From Trogon surrucura (Eukaryota; Chordata; Aves; Trogoniformes; Trogonidae), in NCBI GenBank assembly GCA_020746105.1, contig CM036620.1, positions 3,091,803-3,155,802 of the forward strand: a DNA stretch of 64,000 bases, read 5' to 3'. Shown here piece by piece: positions 49,001 to 61,395 of the stretch. The number at the start of each line of letters is the position of its first letter. The stretch's first letter is position 1. The position numbers and the translations under genes are program-made. The notes under the pieces were generated by a model. That model saw only the letters and a list, made by a program, of their open reading frames with translations. It did not search any database and had not been told where the DNA came from.

Positions 49001-52000
49001 GGGGGGCTGGTTAGTTTAATGCCCTCTATCGTTGCTTTTGCTAAAGTGCAAGAGGCTGCACTTCAGGTCTTCCTCCCCTGGATAGAGCCCTCAAAAGAAA
49101 AAGATCCCTGAGCTTGGATAAAGGCAGCTGATAACATTACTGTGGATAGTCAGATTAATAACCAGCCCGAATCACGTGGCAGTGCTCTGTACTTATTTTT
49201 TTTTTTTTAGAAGCGTCCAGGAGGCAGGTCTTGAAAACTGAACTCCATTTCTTTTTCCCTTCCAAATCAGTATCTCGGCTGAATTTGACGGTTTTGTTAT
49301 TATACAGTTGAAACAGTGAAACGGTAGAAATCTTTTGGCTACAAGTCTAAAAATACAGGGCTGTGGGGTAGCCCCACAGTAAAACCTCGCTTCCTTCCCT
49401 GCAAGTTCGAGCAGTCTTTCCCGGCGGCACGATGCCGGGACGTTGCACTTACCCATCTCCTTTCCTTGGGCTGAAGTCAAAGGGAGACGAGAAGTTTGTG
49501 CGTAAAAGAAGCGCGTTTCCAAGTTGAACGGTCCGAAGAGCCGCACGCTGGAAAAAGTGACCAAATAATCTATTAGGTCCTCGCAAATCTATTCTAAATT
49601 AGCTTTTCTGCCCGATGCTGTGGTGTCCTGACACCCTAACAGCTTCTTCAGCAGCCGTGTTTTGCTTTTGCTTGAGAACCCTGCAGGTCACTGAAACGCC
49701 TGAAGTCGCTGTATCGAGGCAACCTCGGGCGATAAATTCCAGGGCTTGACTCCATCACTGAAACGCTCCTGTCCCTCTCTCCTTCTCCGAACTGTTTGCC
49801 AAATGGGATCGCTTGGATTTCCGTCGCACGTTGACACCCTCTCGTTTCGGCAGTAACGCTGATTTTTTTCCAGGAAGAGTTTAGCCTTGCGTGGTAACTG
49901 CTGGCTCAGCAGGGCCTTTCTTACTCCCACTCAGTGGAATAAGCCCACTGCCTTGTGCTCAGTAGGCCCTCCAGAATAGACCCGTGTAAGATTCAGTATT
50001 TTGGCTTGGATAAGTTTGGCGTTTATCACCTTCCAAGGTTGATAACTTGTCCCTGTCTTGCCTTCTAGCTTCATTCACAGTTATGTGTTACAACGTGCTG
50101 TGCGATAAATACGCCACCCGGCAGCTCTACGGCTACTGCCCGTCTTGGGCGCTCAACTGGGAGTATAGAAAAAAGGGAATCATGGAAGAGATCGTCAACT
50201 GTGATGCAGATATCATCAGCCTTCAGGTAACTGGCAAAAAGAACTCTTTATTTTCCCATCAGAAACCGATGCAAGCTGCGTGCACAGCTCGTCGTTCACG
50301 CGTCGGCTTGTGTTTTACGAAATGAGACAAAATTAACTAAATTACCAGCTAATTTGTATTGGAAGGTCTGGGTCTTCTCCTCCATCAGATAAAAATCCTA
50401 AATATTCTCTCCTCCCTGTGGGTCTGCAGGGTTTACTGCAGAAGGGGAGAATGTAGAATGCTCTGTCCCCAAATGCTGCTGTTCCTAGTCCATTCCTGCT
50501 TGGTAGAGAAGTTAAAACCTCAGAAAAACTCTCGTCGGCAAACAAGGGGACTCTCGTGGTCAAAGTTAAATACCAATCGTCGTTGGTACGTGCATCCTAC
50601 TGTGTTATTAGAAACGTACTGCCCATGTTCAGAGCAGCTGAACGCTTCTGCCTTTCAACTGACCCTTCATTTTTTCACACAAGTTCTGGTAAGCAAAAAT
50701 CTTAGGCGAGAAGCGAGTCTCGCTTCTTGGCCTGAAAACCTCGGGAGGTCAAGCTCTGAAATCCTCCTGGAGACCAAATGTTAGTGCAAAGAAAAGGTTT
50801 CGCTACCAAACAACCAGGGACCCCTCGTGCGAAAGAGCTCTCCAGATTAAACATTAATCACTGCCGGATACCTGTCAACCTCTAGAAGTTTTAGGCTGGG
50901 ATGGCATCCGCCTTCGGATGTCAAAATTATGAGGTGTAACCTATTGCTGTTCAAAATCCATCTGTCCCTTTCCCTTTTGGGGGGGGATTCCAGGATATCC
51001 AGGAATGCAGATCTGTTGCCAGCAGGCCGCTGATCTGGGAAACCACACGATTTGTGCAAAGAGAAGCGTTTCTCTTCGGTGGGAGCTGCTGACTGCAAGC
51101 CAAGGCAGGCTCACGTCGAGAGGAAGGGTTTTGCTTGAACTTCGTTAGCCTCAAATATTTGTGTTCAATTCCAGGAAGTGGAAACAGAGCAATACTTCAC
51201 CCTTTTTCTGCCAGCCTTGAAAGAACGAGGATACGACGGGTTCTTTTCGCCGAAGTCACGTGCCAAAATCATGTCCGAGCAGGAGAAGAAGCATGTGGAT
51301 GGCTGCGCGATATTCTTCAAAACGGAAAAGTAAGTGGGGGTGGGAGCAGCTTTCTAAAAAAAAAAATAAAACAATACATTAAAGCCACCTTGATTTAGGT
51401 CGGAAAGCTTTCCTCGAAAGCGTTAACGTTTTCCTCGAAACGTTACCTGATTGAAAACCCAGTCCGTCAAGTTCTGCCACGCTAAAAACATCGGACTGGT
51501 GGGAAGGGAGGAGAGGTGCTGGCTCTCTCCCTTCTCATCCGTCTCTGAATACTCCCTCAGAACAGTTTTCAGTGATCAGAATGGAAGTTTTGACGAAGCC
51601 TTAGCTCCCTGTCAGAGTTCTCACTGCTTCCAGAAACAAAAACATGCCTTTCAGATTGTGTATAAAAACTCGACTCGGGGAAGTCTGAGAAAACAACCAA
51701 CTGATGTTTTTCAAACCTTGAAACTACCAAGGATGTCCAGAGAACCAGTTATTACGCCGTGGCTCTCACGGGTGAAATCAGAAGGCTAATAATAGTCTTT
51801 TTAGCTTTCCTAGACCAGAAGACAACAAAAAAAAAAGCCAGAACAAAACACCTTTCAGCTTGTCCTGAAGCAAGGTGTTTTTGGGCATCCTGGCGGTGGA
51901 ATGAAAAACCAATTTCACCAAACTAACAGTGGTAGCTAACGGCTTGTCAGAAGCTGGTTTTTTTAATAATGCATTAGCTCAAAGTAAAAGACAAGCCTTT

Positions 52001-54920
52001 AATTACCGTCTCGTCTTATTTTTTTTGCGGAGGTGCGATAACTTGAGAGCATCGCTCATCTCCCTTGCCAGCCCTGACTGGGGGGGGGAATATTCCTTAG
52101 AACTGGTTTTACTTTCATAAAAGGAGAAGACGTAAGAAACGTGCCTCACCTCGTCCTGCAGGCTCTCTCCTCGGGAGGCCGGAGCGCGGGCGGAAAGCGC
52201 GTCTCACGCTCAGTTCTCTGTCTCTCGTCAGATTTACGCTGGTGCAGAAGCACACAGTGGAGTTCAACCAGGTGGCCATGGCCAACTCGGAAGGGTCGGA
52301 AGCGATGCTGAACAGAGTGATGACGAAGGACAACATCGGAGTGGCCGTGGTGTTAGAGGTGCACAAGGAATTGTTTGGAGCAAGTGAGTACGACTGCGGT
52401 TCTCTCACTGATGATTCAGTTCCGTGGGAAGGCGGGAGTTATTCTAGAGAACGCGGCTCTCCAGAGTATTCGGGCCAGTGGTGGAGGTACCCAAACAATC
52501 GCAGGGGAGCCAACGCGGTTCGCTGTGCTCCTTGGAGAAGCGATAGCCCCGCGGTGGCTAAGAGAGGGCACAGATGACGTGATGTCCGGTCGCCCTCGCA
52601 GCCGGATGCCCCGAATTTCGCCTTCTCCTTTCATGCTTTTGTCGCCGCGTACATATTCCTTTAAATTCTACTTGAAGAGTTAAGCTTCTCCAAGGTCGCT
52701 GTGTTTACGTGCGTATGCTCTTACCGGTAGCCGTCGGTAACGTTCAACTTCTCTTTTCAAGTCTCTTTTTTTCCCCCTTGATTGAATCCTTCCATCCTCC
52801 CCCAGCGATTATACGACAGTGCTAATGTACTGCTGCGGAGGAATGACATTATCAGGTATCTTTTCATGCCACTTGATTGACTGGCTGTCACATTTTCATT
52901 AGGTTTGATCAGATGCAGTAGACAAATTTCAACGCCCTTAAAATTGCCACCCTGCTCCGTGTCTCCTTGTCTGGTTTTTTTTTTTTGATCGCTCGTTGCC
53001 AGCCTTTCCCTTCAAAGGAGCCGAATGTCTGAATTGCAGGACGGCAAGGAGCTGCCCGTGCCTTCGTGCCCCATCCTTCAGATAAACACTTCTCAGATAA
53101 ATAGTAAAAGCAGCCAAGCTGGAGTTTTGCAGCATTCCTTTAAGCAGTTTTTCCCAAGGGAACAACTTGCAGCTAAGGGTCAGAAAACTCCCTCGTGCCT
53201 TGAACTACTGAATAGTTACAACCACTTGAGCAGCCAGAAGGGATGCAATTGTACCAGTATCACATTTCTTCCCTATATCGGAGGGAATTACTTGCCTAAT
53301 ATTATATCAGTGCTAGATTATATCAGTGATTTAGAAGGGAGTAGTTGTTCAGGGAATTCCTGTTTTTTTCCAGCAAGGAGAGCCCATCCATCTGTCTCTG
53401 ACTCGGAGTCCTTGGCAGGCAGACCCTGAACGTTAACAGGCCCGGACGGCCTCGGGCGTATTCGCACAATCAGACTCTGGCTGATAAAAACGTATTTGTT
53501 CATCCAGGTATGAAATCGCTTCATGTGGACAAACAGCTGCTTATTGTGGCCAACGCCCACATGCACTGGGACCCCGAATACTCAGATGTCAAACTCATTC
53601 AGACCATGATGTTTGTCTCGGAACTGAAAAATATCCTCGAGAAAGCCTCAAGCAGGCCCGGGAGCCCAACAGCGGATCCCAACTCCATCCCTCTGGTGCT
53701 GTGTGCGGATCTCAACTCATTGCCTGACTCGGGTAAGACTCGTTTTGGTTTCGTTTTTTAACTTCAAATGTTTGAACCCTCTCCTCTGAAGAGCGAAGGG
53801 GCGGCTTGCACTTCCCCCGGTAGGTGTGGATGAAAGCTTTCTTAGCTGCCTCTCAAAATCTGGCTGAAGAGAACGCAAGTCTTCCGGTTGAGTAGACTTC
53901 TGTGGTCGGTTGTACGGTCCAGACGAGTTGGTTACGCCTAAAAAGCAACAGAAAAGGACAAACGGATCGTAAATAAATCCTTAAATAAACCCCCCGTGCC
54001 TTGAGCAACAGTAATAAGTAGGGAGGACGCGAGGTTGTGATGGTACATGGCGGCTTTCTAACTCGCGCGGTGCGGTGTTGGCGTGTCGGTTTGTATCTCT
54101 GAGGCCGACGTTCCCCGAGTGCTTTATTTTCAAGCGACTCCCTGAATCCTTTCCTCTGCAAACAGGTGTAGTGGAGTACTTAAGCAACGGCATAGTGGCC
54201 GACAACCACAAGGACTTCAAGGAGCTGCGTTACAACGAGTGTCTCATGAACTTCAGCGGCAACGGGAAGAACGGGGCTTCTGAAGGAAGGATCACGCACG
54301 GCTTCCAACTCAAGAGCGCCTACGAAAACAACTTGATGCCTTACACCAATTACACTTTTGATTTCAAAGTAAGCAGCGATTTTTCTGAAATGGCAGGCAC
54401 TGACCTGGTCTCCCCAGGACGCTGTCTGAGTTTTCTGACCGCTGGCTGCCTTTCCCTCTGTTCCTGTAAAAGCGCTTCGTCACTGGTTCCTACGCTCGCC
54501 GGACGCTTTTCCTGCCGCACACAAACCCTCCGTCCGCTGGCGGTTTTTAAGCTCCCGACCCGGCTCCGGCCAGCGACTCACGCCGCGGGGGCCGCTCCTT
54601 ACCCCAAAACCCGGCGCCGCGCCTCTTGCCGCGACCGGCGGCCGGTCGAGCGGAGGTTTCCCCGACGCGAGGCGCGTTCTCACTGTCGTGTTTCTCTTTC
54701 TCCCTAGGGTGTGATTGACTACATTTTCTATTCCAACACTCACATGAACGTGCTCGGTGTCCTGGGGCCTTTGGACCCTCAGTGGCTGGTTGACAACAAC
54801 ATCACTGGGTGTCCACACCCTCACATCCCTTCAGACCACTTCTCACTGTTAACACAGCTAGAGCTCCATCCTCCGCTCCTGCCTCTTGTCAACGGCGTGC
54901 ACTTGCCCAGCAGGAGGTAG
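46097..54920 (+). CDS. CNOT6L: CCR4-NOT deadenylase subunit 6-like
   Basis: Eleven coding exons join in phase to 549 residues: 46097-46208 (exon from 46087), 46640-46826, 47288-47373, 47819-47908, 48554-48622, 50069-50226, 51175-51329, 52232-52383, 53508-53732, 54166-54368 and 54708-54920. The product is a Mg-dependent 3'-5' poly(A) exonuclease of the CCR4-NOT complex that shortens mRNA tails in the cytoplasm. Residues 1-37 include MPKEKYDPPDPRRIYTIMSA. Leucine-rich repeats (LTALHLNDN, LVYLDLSSNKLRSLP, ELLLNNNLLRVLP) span about 45-150 and bind the NOT scaffold through CAF1. The EEP nuclease domain follows from about 180. Catalytic residues are present: E235 (EVETE), D404 and N406 (CADLNS), D483 (GVIDYIF) and H523 (SDHF), equal to human E240, D410, N412, D489 and H529. 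The offset changes from 5 to 6, so one residue is missing in between. The segment KASSRPGSPTADPNS and the neighbours MRPL1 and CXCL13 indicate CNOT6L rather than CNOT6. The protein starts at MPKEK. Confidence 0.97.
48094..48153. repeat. 30-bp tandem duplication in CNOT6L intron
   Basis: The segment CCCCTCAGTTACCTACAAAG plus TACAAA occurs at 48097 and again at 48127, two near-identical copies with a 30-bp period, in the intron between the exons ending at 47908 and starting at 48554. It is not near a splice site. Confidence 0.9.
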
Positions 54921-56290
54921 TGGAGCCCTCGCCCCTTCGAGGGCAAGGACCTGTCGTTACGGACCTGTACAGTTGTAAATCCCAGTATATAGGAGTGAAG
55001 TATGGCCAACCTTAAAGCTGCTGCTTCTTCGAGCTCCTTTCCCGTTGTGTTTCATAGGAGATTTTTGCACGTTTTGGTGCATACTCGTATCATTTGGCAC
55101 TAGGGCTGGAACCAAAGTATTACTCCCTGTCCGGGTTTTTAATTGGTTTTTTTTTCAAACTGGCAAGCTCTTCTTTGTTGTTTGGGTTTGTTGTTTTTTT
55201 TTTTTTTTAATCAGCACTTATAAATGGACAAACAAGAGGAAAAAACTCGCATATTATTTCAAGATAACACTTTTTTTTTTTTTTTCCCCCCCCCCCAGAA
55301 CATAGCAAACCTTTTAGGAGAAAGAAAAGCAAAACCAGAAATGCTGGTTTCCTAGAAAGAATGTTAGAAAAACCCTTTGTGTGAACTCAAACCAGGAGAC
55401 TGAACTCGGCATCCGAAATAAATTTTGCACGGTAGCGAACGAAGCACTTAATACCCGACTATTAAAAAAATAAGTAATTTTAAAAAGAAAATAAAAAAAG
55501 CACCGTGGCCCTACCCCTCGCCCGACCGATACTAGCAAACCAAAGATGGCTTCGTACCGGCGATAAAATTTGAATTCTCCCGATGGCAACTCGTCTGTCG
55601 CCAAATTTCCGGCGAAGCTACGGCTCACGGGAGAGGTCGCTGATCCGCCCTAGCTTCCCTTTCCCAAAGTTCAGTTCCAAAGAAGGGAAACTCGGGATTA
55701 ATGGCTTCAGCGGGCAAAAAATCAGCGGGAAATTAATCTTCTTTTTTGTGTCCGGAGGGAGCGAGCGGTAGCCGGAGTCGTCCCTCGGATCATTTTTCCT
55801 CACCCTAGTTGCCCAACGGCCATCACGCCTTTTTTTTTTTTTTTTTAATAATCTTTCTTTTCCGTTGTCGGTCGAATTAAAAAAGCTGCCGGTTCATTCC
55901 CAAGTGTTAATGCTCTTTGGATATGTTCAAAATCCTTTTTTTTTTTTTTTTTTTTTTTTTTGGTTTTCCTTCTTTTTATGCTCTAGGTGGCCAGTTCAAA
56001 ACCTCGTGCCTCGAGAGGCGTTAAACGTAATGCAATTTTCTGAGAAAAAAAAAACAAACAAAACCTGGTTGGCTGCTTAATGTTGAGAAAAGAAAAGGAA
56101 AAAAAAAAAAAAAAAAAAGGCACAGTGATAGGAAAAGGTTGTGTCTGTGTTTTTTAAGTTTTTCTTTATTCTGCTTTTTTGCTGCTATAAGATTTTCTCG
56201 GAATTTATATTTTAAACTTTTCATGCACTTTACTGTTTCTAAGTCTCAAAAATGTGATATTTTTAATAAAGGAAAAATTTTTTTTTTTGT
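54921..56290 (+). other. CNOT6L: CNOT6L 3' UTR (proximal form)
   Basis: Runs from the TAG stop to just past AATAAA at 56265-56270. It is notable for long U runs (for example 55800s, 55938-55960, 56281-56288), a U-then-C tract near 55,270-55,298 and A18 near 56,101. There are AU-rich pieces near the end. These are candidate binding sites for U-rich RNA-binding proteins, by inference only. Confidence 0.7.
56265..56270 (+). terminator. CNOT6L: CNOT6L polyadenylation signal AATAAA (first canonical)
   Basis: First canonical signal after the stop, 1.35 kb downstream, followed by a U/GU-rich stretch (TTTTTTTTTTGTTTTTTCC) that suits cleavage-factor binding. Further AATAAA motifs at 56534-56539, 57287-57292 and 60510-60515 could give longer 3' UTRs; mammalian CNOT6L has a long 3' UTR. 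Confidence 0.65.
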
Positions 56291-59200
56291 TTTTTCCATT
56301 ACGTGAATGGAATTTTTAAACAGATTGATAACCTATATTTATGTCTCATTCGTACGCTTCGAAAAAAGTCCGATTTCAGTGGTGAAATCCGTTTGAAATA
56401 CGAAGGAGCCATCCTCTGTCTTGTAAAACTGCCAAGTCAGGCTGTTCCTCTATAATTAAACGTTTCCTTTGTCGTTTCGTACGTAGGGAATTATTTATAG
56501 GGGAGAAAAAAAAAAAAAAAAAGAAAAACAAACAATAAATCAATTGGACCTGGAGTAGAAACTATTCCCCGATATTTGTTGGGGGCTGGGGAGGGGGGGG
56601 TGTGGGAGAGAACGCAAAAAAAAAAAAAAAAAAGGGTTCAGCGAAACGACAGCTCCCTTTTAAAAGAAGTGCCTAAAAAAAAAATATAAAATAAATAAAT
56701 TTAAAAAAAAGCAAATCAGAGGCGTCACCTATTGTCTACTCTAAATTGGAAGCGGTCGCAGCCGGGCGAAATCCCCGTAGAGGGACCTGCTTTGTGCAGC
56801 ACCCCCCTAAAAAGAAGCGAAAAAAATAAAATAAAAAGAGAACGGTAGGAAAAGCCCTTTTTAAGAGACGGGATTTTCCTCGAGGTGCAGGTTCTCTCTT
56901 CTTTTTTTTTTTTTTTCCCAACGTACCTCAGCGTTCGCCCCCTGGCCGCGGCAGAGGACTTGCGGAGAGCGTAGTACTGGAAAGTAGAATAGCATGAAAA
57001 ACTTAAATTTTGTGGACATTACCTTTCTGTGAGCGGCTGCTGGATCTTTTTCGGAGGGGGAGGGCGTGCTCTGCTCCGGAGGTCGTGCACTAACAAGCCC
57101 CTTCTCCTCCTTTTTTTTTTTCTTTTTTTCTTTTTTTTTCTTTTCCTCCACGCCTGTTTTAAGTAGCGACGCGAGCAGTATTTCCTACCATACTTCACTC
57201 CCGGTATTTTTTTGAGATGTTTGTATAAAACGGGATTTCGCATTCGCCTACGGTTGTGTACGAACTGCAAGAGGAGCCCGTTTGTTAATAAAAAGCAAAA
57301 GCAACAGCGACGGTTTCGTAAGAGCGGGGTGGGAGAGGATGGGGACGAGAAACAAAAAAAACCCAACAGACAAAAACCCAAACCGACAAACGCTGTAAAA
57401 CCGCTTCACTTTTGACTTTTCCTTTGGTTTCGAACCGATCGAAGTGTTCTGTTGCAGGAAGGCGTTTAATTAGATTTTTTTTTCTCTGCTGCGAAACGCG
57501 CTTCCCAACGTGATTGCTGTTATTTTTTAAAGTTATTTTAACAGACGTTGCCCAAAACCTCTGCATTTTTTTTTTTTAAAAAAAATAATAAAATAAGTCT
57601 TGTTTCTGTTTTAGTCTATGCACATAACTGGGGATGTGTTTACCCACCTTTCGTATGTCTGGCTCCCTCCTGGTTTTCCATCTGTTCTGTTTTTTCCTTC
57701 CCCAGCAGGAGCAGTAAGGGGAATTTTTTTTTTCTCCCAGCCGTCCAGATGGCGACGCTGATTTTCTTTTTGACCCGGATGGAAGCTGACGGTCGGGGTG
57801 TTTCCTAGAGGAGAGGGAATAATACGAAACAAAATAATATCCCGTACACTGAGCAGGTGGGAAACCACCAGTTCTCTCATCCATCACTGGTTCCCAGCAA
57901 AAAAAAACAAAACTAAAATAAATTTAAAAAGGAGGAAAAAAGAAAACTCGATAAGCCCTTTACTGCTCCTTGCTGTCTCGGTTTGCTTTCAAAAATATGG
58001 TGCCTGGTGTCAACTTCGAAGCGACAGCACTGCCTAAAGCCAGCAGAGAAAAACCAAATCCAACGCCCTCCTACGAGCAACTTTTTAAAATTCGATGCGG
58101 TGAATCTGTTAGATACGGGGGGGGGGGTCGTGTGTGCGTGCGTGTATATATCTATATATCTATCTATAAAAAAAAAAGAGAATTTTGTACGACGTAGCCG
58201 AATTTTTTTGTTTCCTTATTTCGACAAAAGGAGCGTGAACGGTTGCGTAACCCCCCCACCCCGCGCGGGTCGGATGCGGCGGGCTGGGGTCTGCCACCCG
58301 CTGCCCTTCCCCTTTGCCTCGTTCTGAGCTTTTGTCATCCCGTTCACTGTGAAAATATTCCAGAAACGTTCAGAAAAGACCTCGTTAGCCCCCAAGTCCT
58401 CGCTCTTTGGTGTTTTAGAGACTAAAAAGCCAAAAATCTTTGAGGCCTAACCTTTAGAGAAGCGCTTGGCACTGGCCTAAGGCAGCTTTCAAATCCGTCC
58501 TGCGGTCCTCAGCGCGTGGCTGGTGGTCGTCTCGCACCTCACTGGCTTTGCCGTGGGGACTCCAAAATCCACGATGAAACTCTCGAGGGGTTTTCTCTAG
58601 GGTTGGTTTTGGTCAAGAGGAGATGGGGGGGGGGGATGCAGAAATTCATCGAAATTCGCTGTTAATTTAGAAGGCAGGTTGGGGAAACGCTTTGAGGATT
58701 CCTAGAGTGGAGGGAGCAGATCTTGAGCATCGCAACCTTCCTTCGGCACGAAACCCCAAACAAGCGGGGTGGAGCGAGAGGGTTTTTAAGTCCGATCCAA
58801 ACCACATCGTTAGAAATGTGACACAGACGTGAAAAAAAGACGTAGTTTAAAAGGTTTTTAAAAGTAGGAAAGGGAGTTTAATGGCAAAGAGCACTTCCTG
58901 GTTTCTGCACTGATAGATTTTTCTCATCATGAAGATCTAAAGCTGGATTTAAACCTAAGGAAGGAGCGATCTAAGCAAATCCTTACCTGGCACGTTGGTC
59001 CACGAGGCAGCGCCGGGAGGTGGTTCAGCTGTCGACGTAGAAGAGCAGCCAGTGTTGTCCTGTTTGGTCACCGCAGAAGCGCGATGTTGTGCTGGGCAGC
59101 CTTCCCAGCAGAACTGCCCTGGTAGGAAGTCAAGGGGCTTGTGGGACTCGCTCAAGTTGACGTTGGCTCCAGAAGCGGTTTTGGCACCGAGCACGCCGAG

Positions 59201-61130
59201 AAAAACCTCACCTGCCCCATTTCGCCTGTCCCTAAAGGGAGCTGAGGTCCTTGGTCTGGAAAGAAATGATTCCTAGATGCAGAAGGTCCGGGTTTCTCTG
59301 ATCCATGCTATTGCATTAACTGAGTCCATCTCATAGTGAGGAAAGAGCATCTCGCGATACGCACCTCATCCATTTTTTAATTAGAGAAGTTTTAGTCACC
59401 CTTTGTCACCCGGCAGCGCTCAAAAGTGACACGAGCCCCAAGAGAACGTGGGGAAAACCGTTCACGTCTTGCATCTCTGTGCCCAGTGTCGCCCAAGGAG
59501 CCACTTTAAGATTAAAAACAACCAAAAACCATTTCAGAAGGGGAAGGCTCTAGATGCGTTTGCGAAGGTTAAAGTGATCCCAGTAGTTGGTCTCATCCTC
59601 TTTTAAAGAGTTCCTACAATTTAGGCGTTTACTGAGTTTGCATTTATGCGTCTTTTTTCCAAAGCAAAAGAAAACCCCAACAAATAACCAAAAAAACCCC
59701 AAAGCCTCTTTACAAGTGTCATGGTTTGGGTTTTTTTTTCTCTTTAAAAGTTGAATTTCTTGCTTGTGTGTTGCCTTTGCAACCGCAAGGTCCCGTCCCT
59801 CCAAAGATGGAGGCGCACGTGGGGAGGGAGGGAAGCTGCAGGGTCACTCCCGTGCACACTGACACTAAAATTTTGGGGGGTTTTACGTCTCGTTTGATGG
59901 AAATGGTAACTTCGCTTAAAACTGAGAGCGCGCTGGCCTTTCAGATGGGGAAAAGCTTGTCACCAGCCCGAGGCGCTGTGCTTGCACGAGCCTTCAACTG
60001 AGCAAAAAAACCACGAGCGACTTCCTTATTCCACGATTCCTGCGAGAATAAACAGTAAGAAACCTTCTCTCCAGGTCTCTCCTTTGCTTTTACAACAGGA
60101 TCCTTTTTTTTTTTTCCCCCCTTTCTCTCTGAAAGAACTCGTGTTTTGGAGTGCCGCAGTGCAGTTCCCCCCGTAATTCTACTTGGCAAAACTCGAGGAG
60201 AAGGCGAATTCTCATCGAGCGGGGACAGTGGAGACGCAGGCAAGGAGATAGTTCTGCTCCTCTGCACAGCCCCTACCTGGGCAAAATAATGGCTGAGCTA
60301 CGCAGCCCCTGCCTTTCTCTAACCTAAGCTCAAGGGCATCCTCAAAACTCGTAACTGTTACTTTTTTCTTCCCTTTTTAAATTTTTCTTCTTTTTTTAAC
60401 ACACACACACGCACACCTGCGCGGTGGAGATGGGGGTACTGCTCACACGTGAGGGCTAAACACCCGACTGTTTCTTCCCACCCGTGTACTTTTCTCTCCT
60501 TCTGTAGGCAATAAACTGCCCTTTTGCAGCCTTGCTGGTGCTCTGCTGTGCTTCCTGAGAAGAACAGGGTGGGAAGGGAGGTGGGAACATGGGGATGGGT
60601 GTGTCACAGCTTGCCCCCTTGGATGCATTTGGGTCTCCAGGGAGGTGGGACGGGCGACGCAAATTTGATTTCTACCTTTTGGGGGAGGTCCCCAGTCCTC
60701 CAAACACCTGCTACCATCCATGGCCAAGCCAGGTGTTTAAACGGTGATCATTTTAGGTTGTAAGTCGCACCCACGTCGGCTCAGGCCGTGTGGGATGACT
60801 GCATCCCTCCAGGAAAATGCGGGGGGCCACGGAGAGAGCCTCAGTTGGTAAAAATTCCCAATATCACCCATTTCTCCCTCGTTTGTGCAACTGGGAACCA
60901 GCACCGTGAGGCTGAAGGGGTCAGACCCCGTGCAGATCTTGGCAGCTGACAGAAAAAGGCACGAAAACCTGGGAGCGGAGGGAAGGCGACGCGTTAGGAA
61001 GAGCCCTGCGGCAAAGCGGCCGAGGGCTCCACGGGGCTGTGGTTGGGTCTAACTCACCCCCCTCGCAAAATCCTGATTTTCACACAAACCCGCGCAGAAA
61101 GAGCCGCCCCAGCCGAGGAGGGAAGCACAT
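56291..61130. other. Distal CNOT6L 3' UTR or intergenic spacer
   Basis: About 4.8 kb between the proximal CNOT6L polyadenylation signal and the chemokine cluster. Many A and T runs up to about 58.2 kb resemble the proximal UTR, then the sequence becomes more CpG-rich. It has a (TATC)-like patch near 58,145-58,165 and a G11 run at 58117-58127. I found no third chemokine: no minus-strand exon with a CXC pair and flanking splice sites. The open frames here show no family features. Confidence 0.55.
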
Positions 61131-61137
61131 TGATCCT

Positions 61138-61143
61138 TTTATT
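61138..61143 (-). terminator. Chemokine B polyadenylation signal AATAAA
   Basis: Minus-strand AATAAA about 255 bases after the stop codon at 61396, giving a 3' UTR of ordinary length. Another AATAAA (61404-61399) overlaps the stop codon itself, so an almost UTR-less transcript is also possible. Confidence 0.6.
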
Positions 61144-61395
61144 GATGGCACCCAGGAGGGGCTGCTGGCACGTGAAGGAACAGCACAGGCACCCGAAATA
61201 GGGGACAACGCCAGGTACCTGAGGGGGAAGCCTTTTCTTTCGGGGGGAGGAAAGAGGGGAGGAAGGCTCTTGCCCCTCACTAAAACCCCAGGAGCAGAGC
61301 AAGCGCTGACGTTGTGCGGCAAAACCCGGCTCCTCTCGCCGCGGAACGGGCTGGATCACTGCTCTTCCCACAGGGGAATAAATAACCACAGCTGG

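Noticed and set aside
46097-54920. Naming this gene CNOT6 instead of CNOT6L
   Set aside because: The KASSRPGSPTADPNS segment and the neighbours MRPL1 and CXCL13-like genes point to CNOT6L; CNOT6 lies in another syntenic block.
58955-59194. Possible third chemokine exon on the minus strand
   Set aside because: No CXC pair in a chemokine context and no matching exons 1-3 around it.
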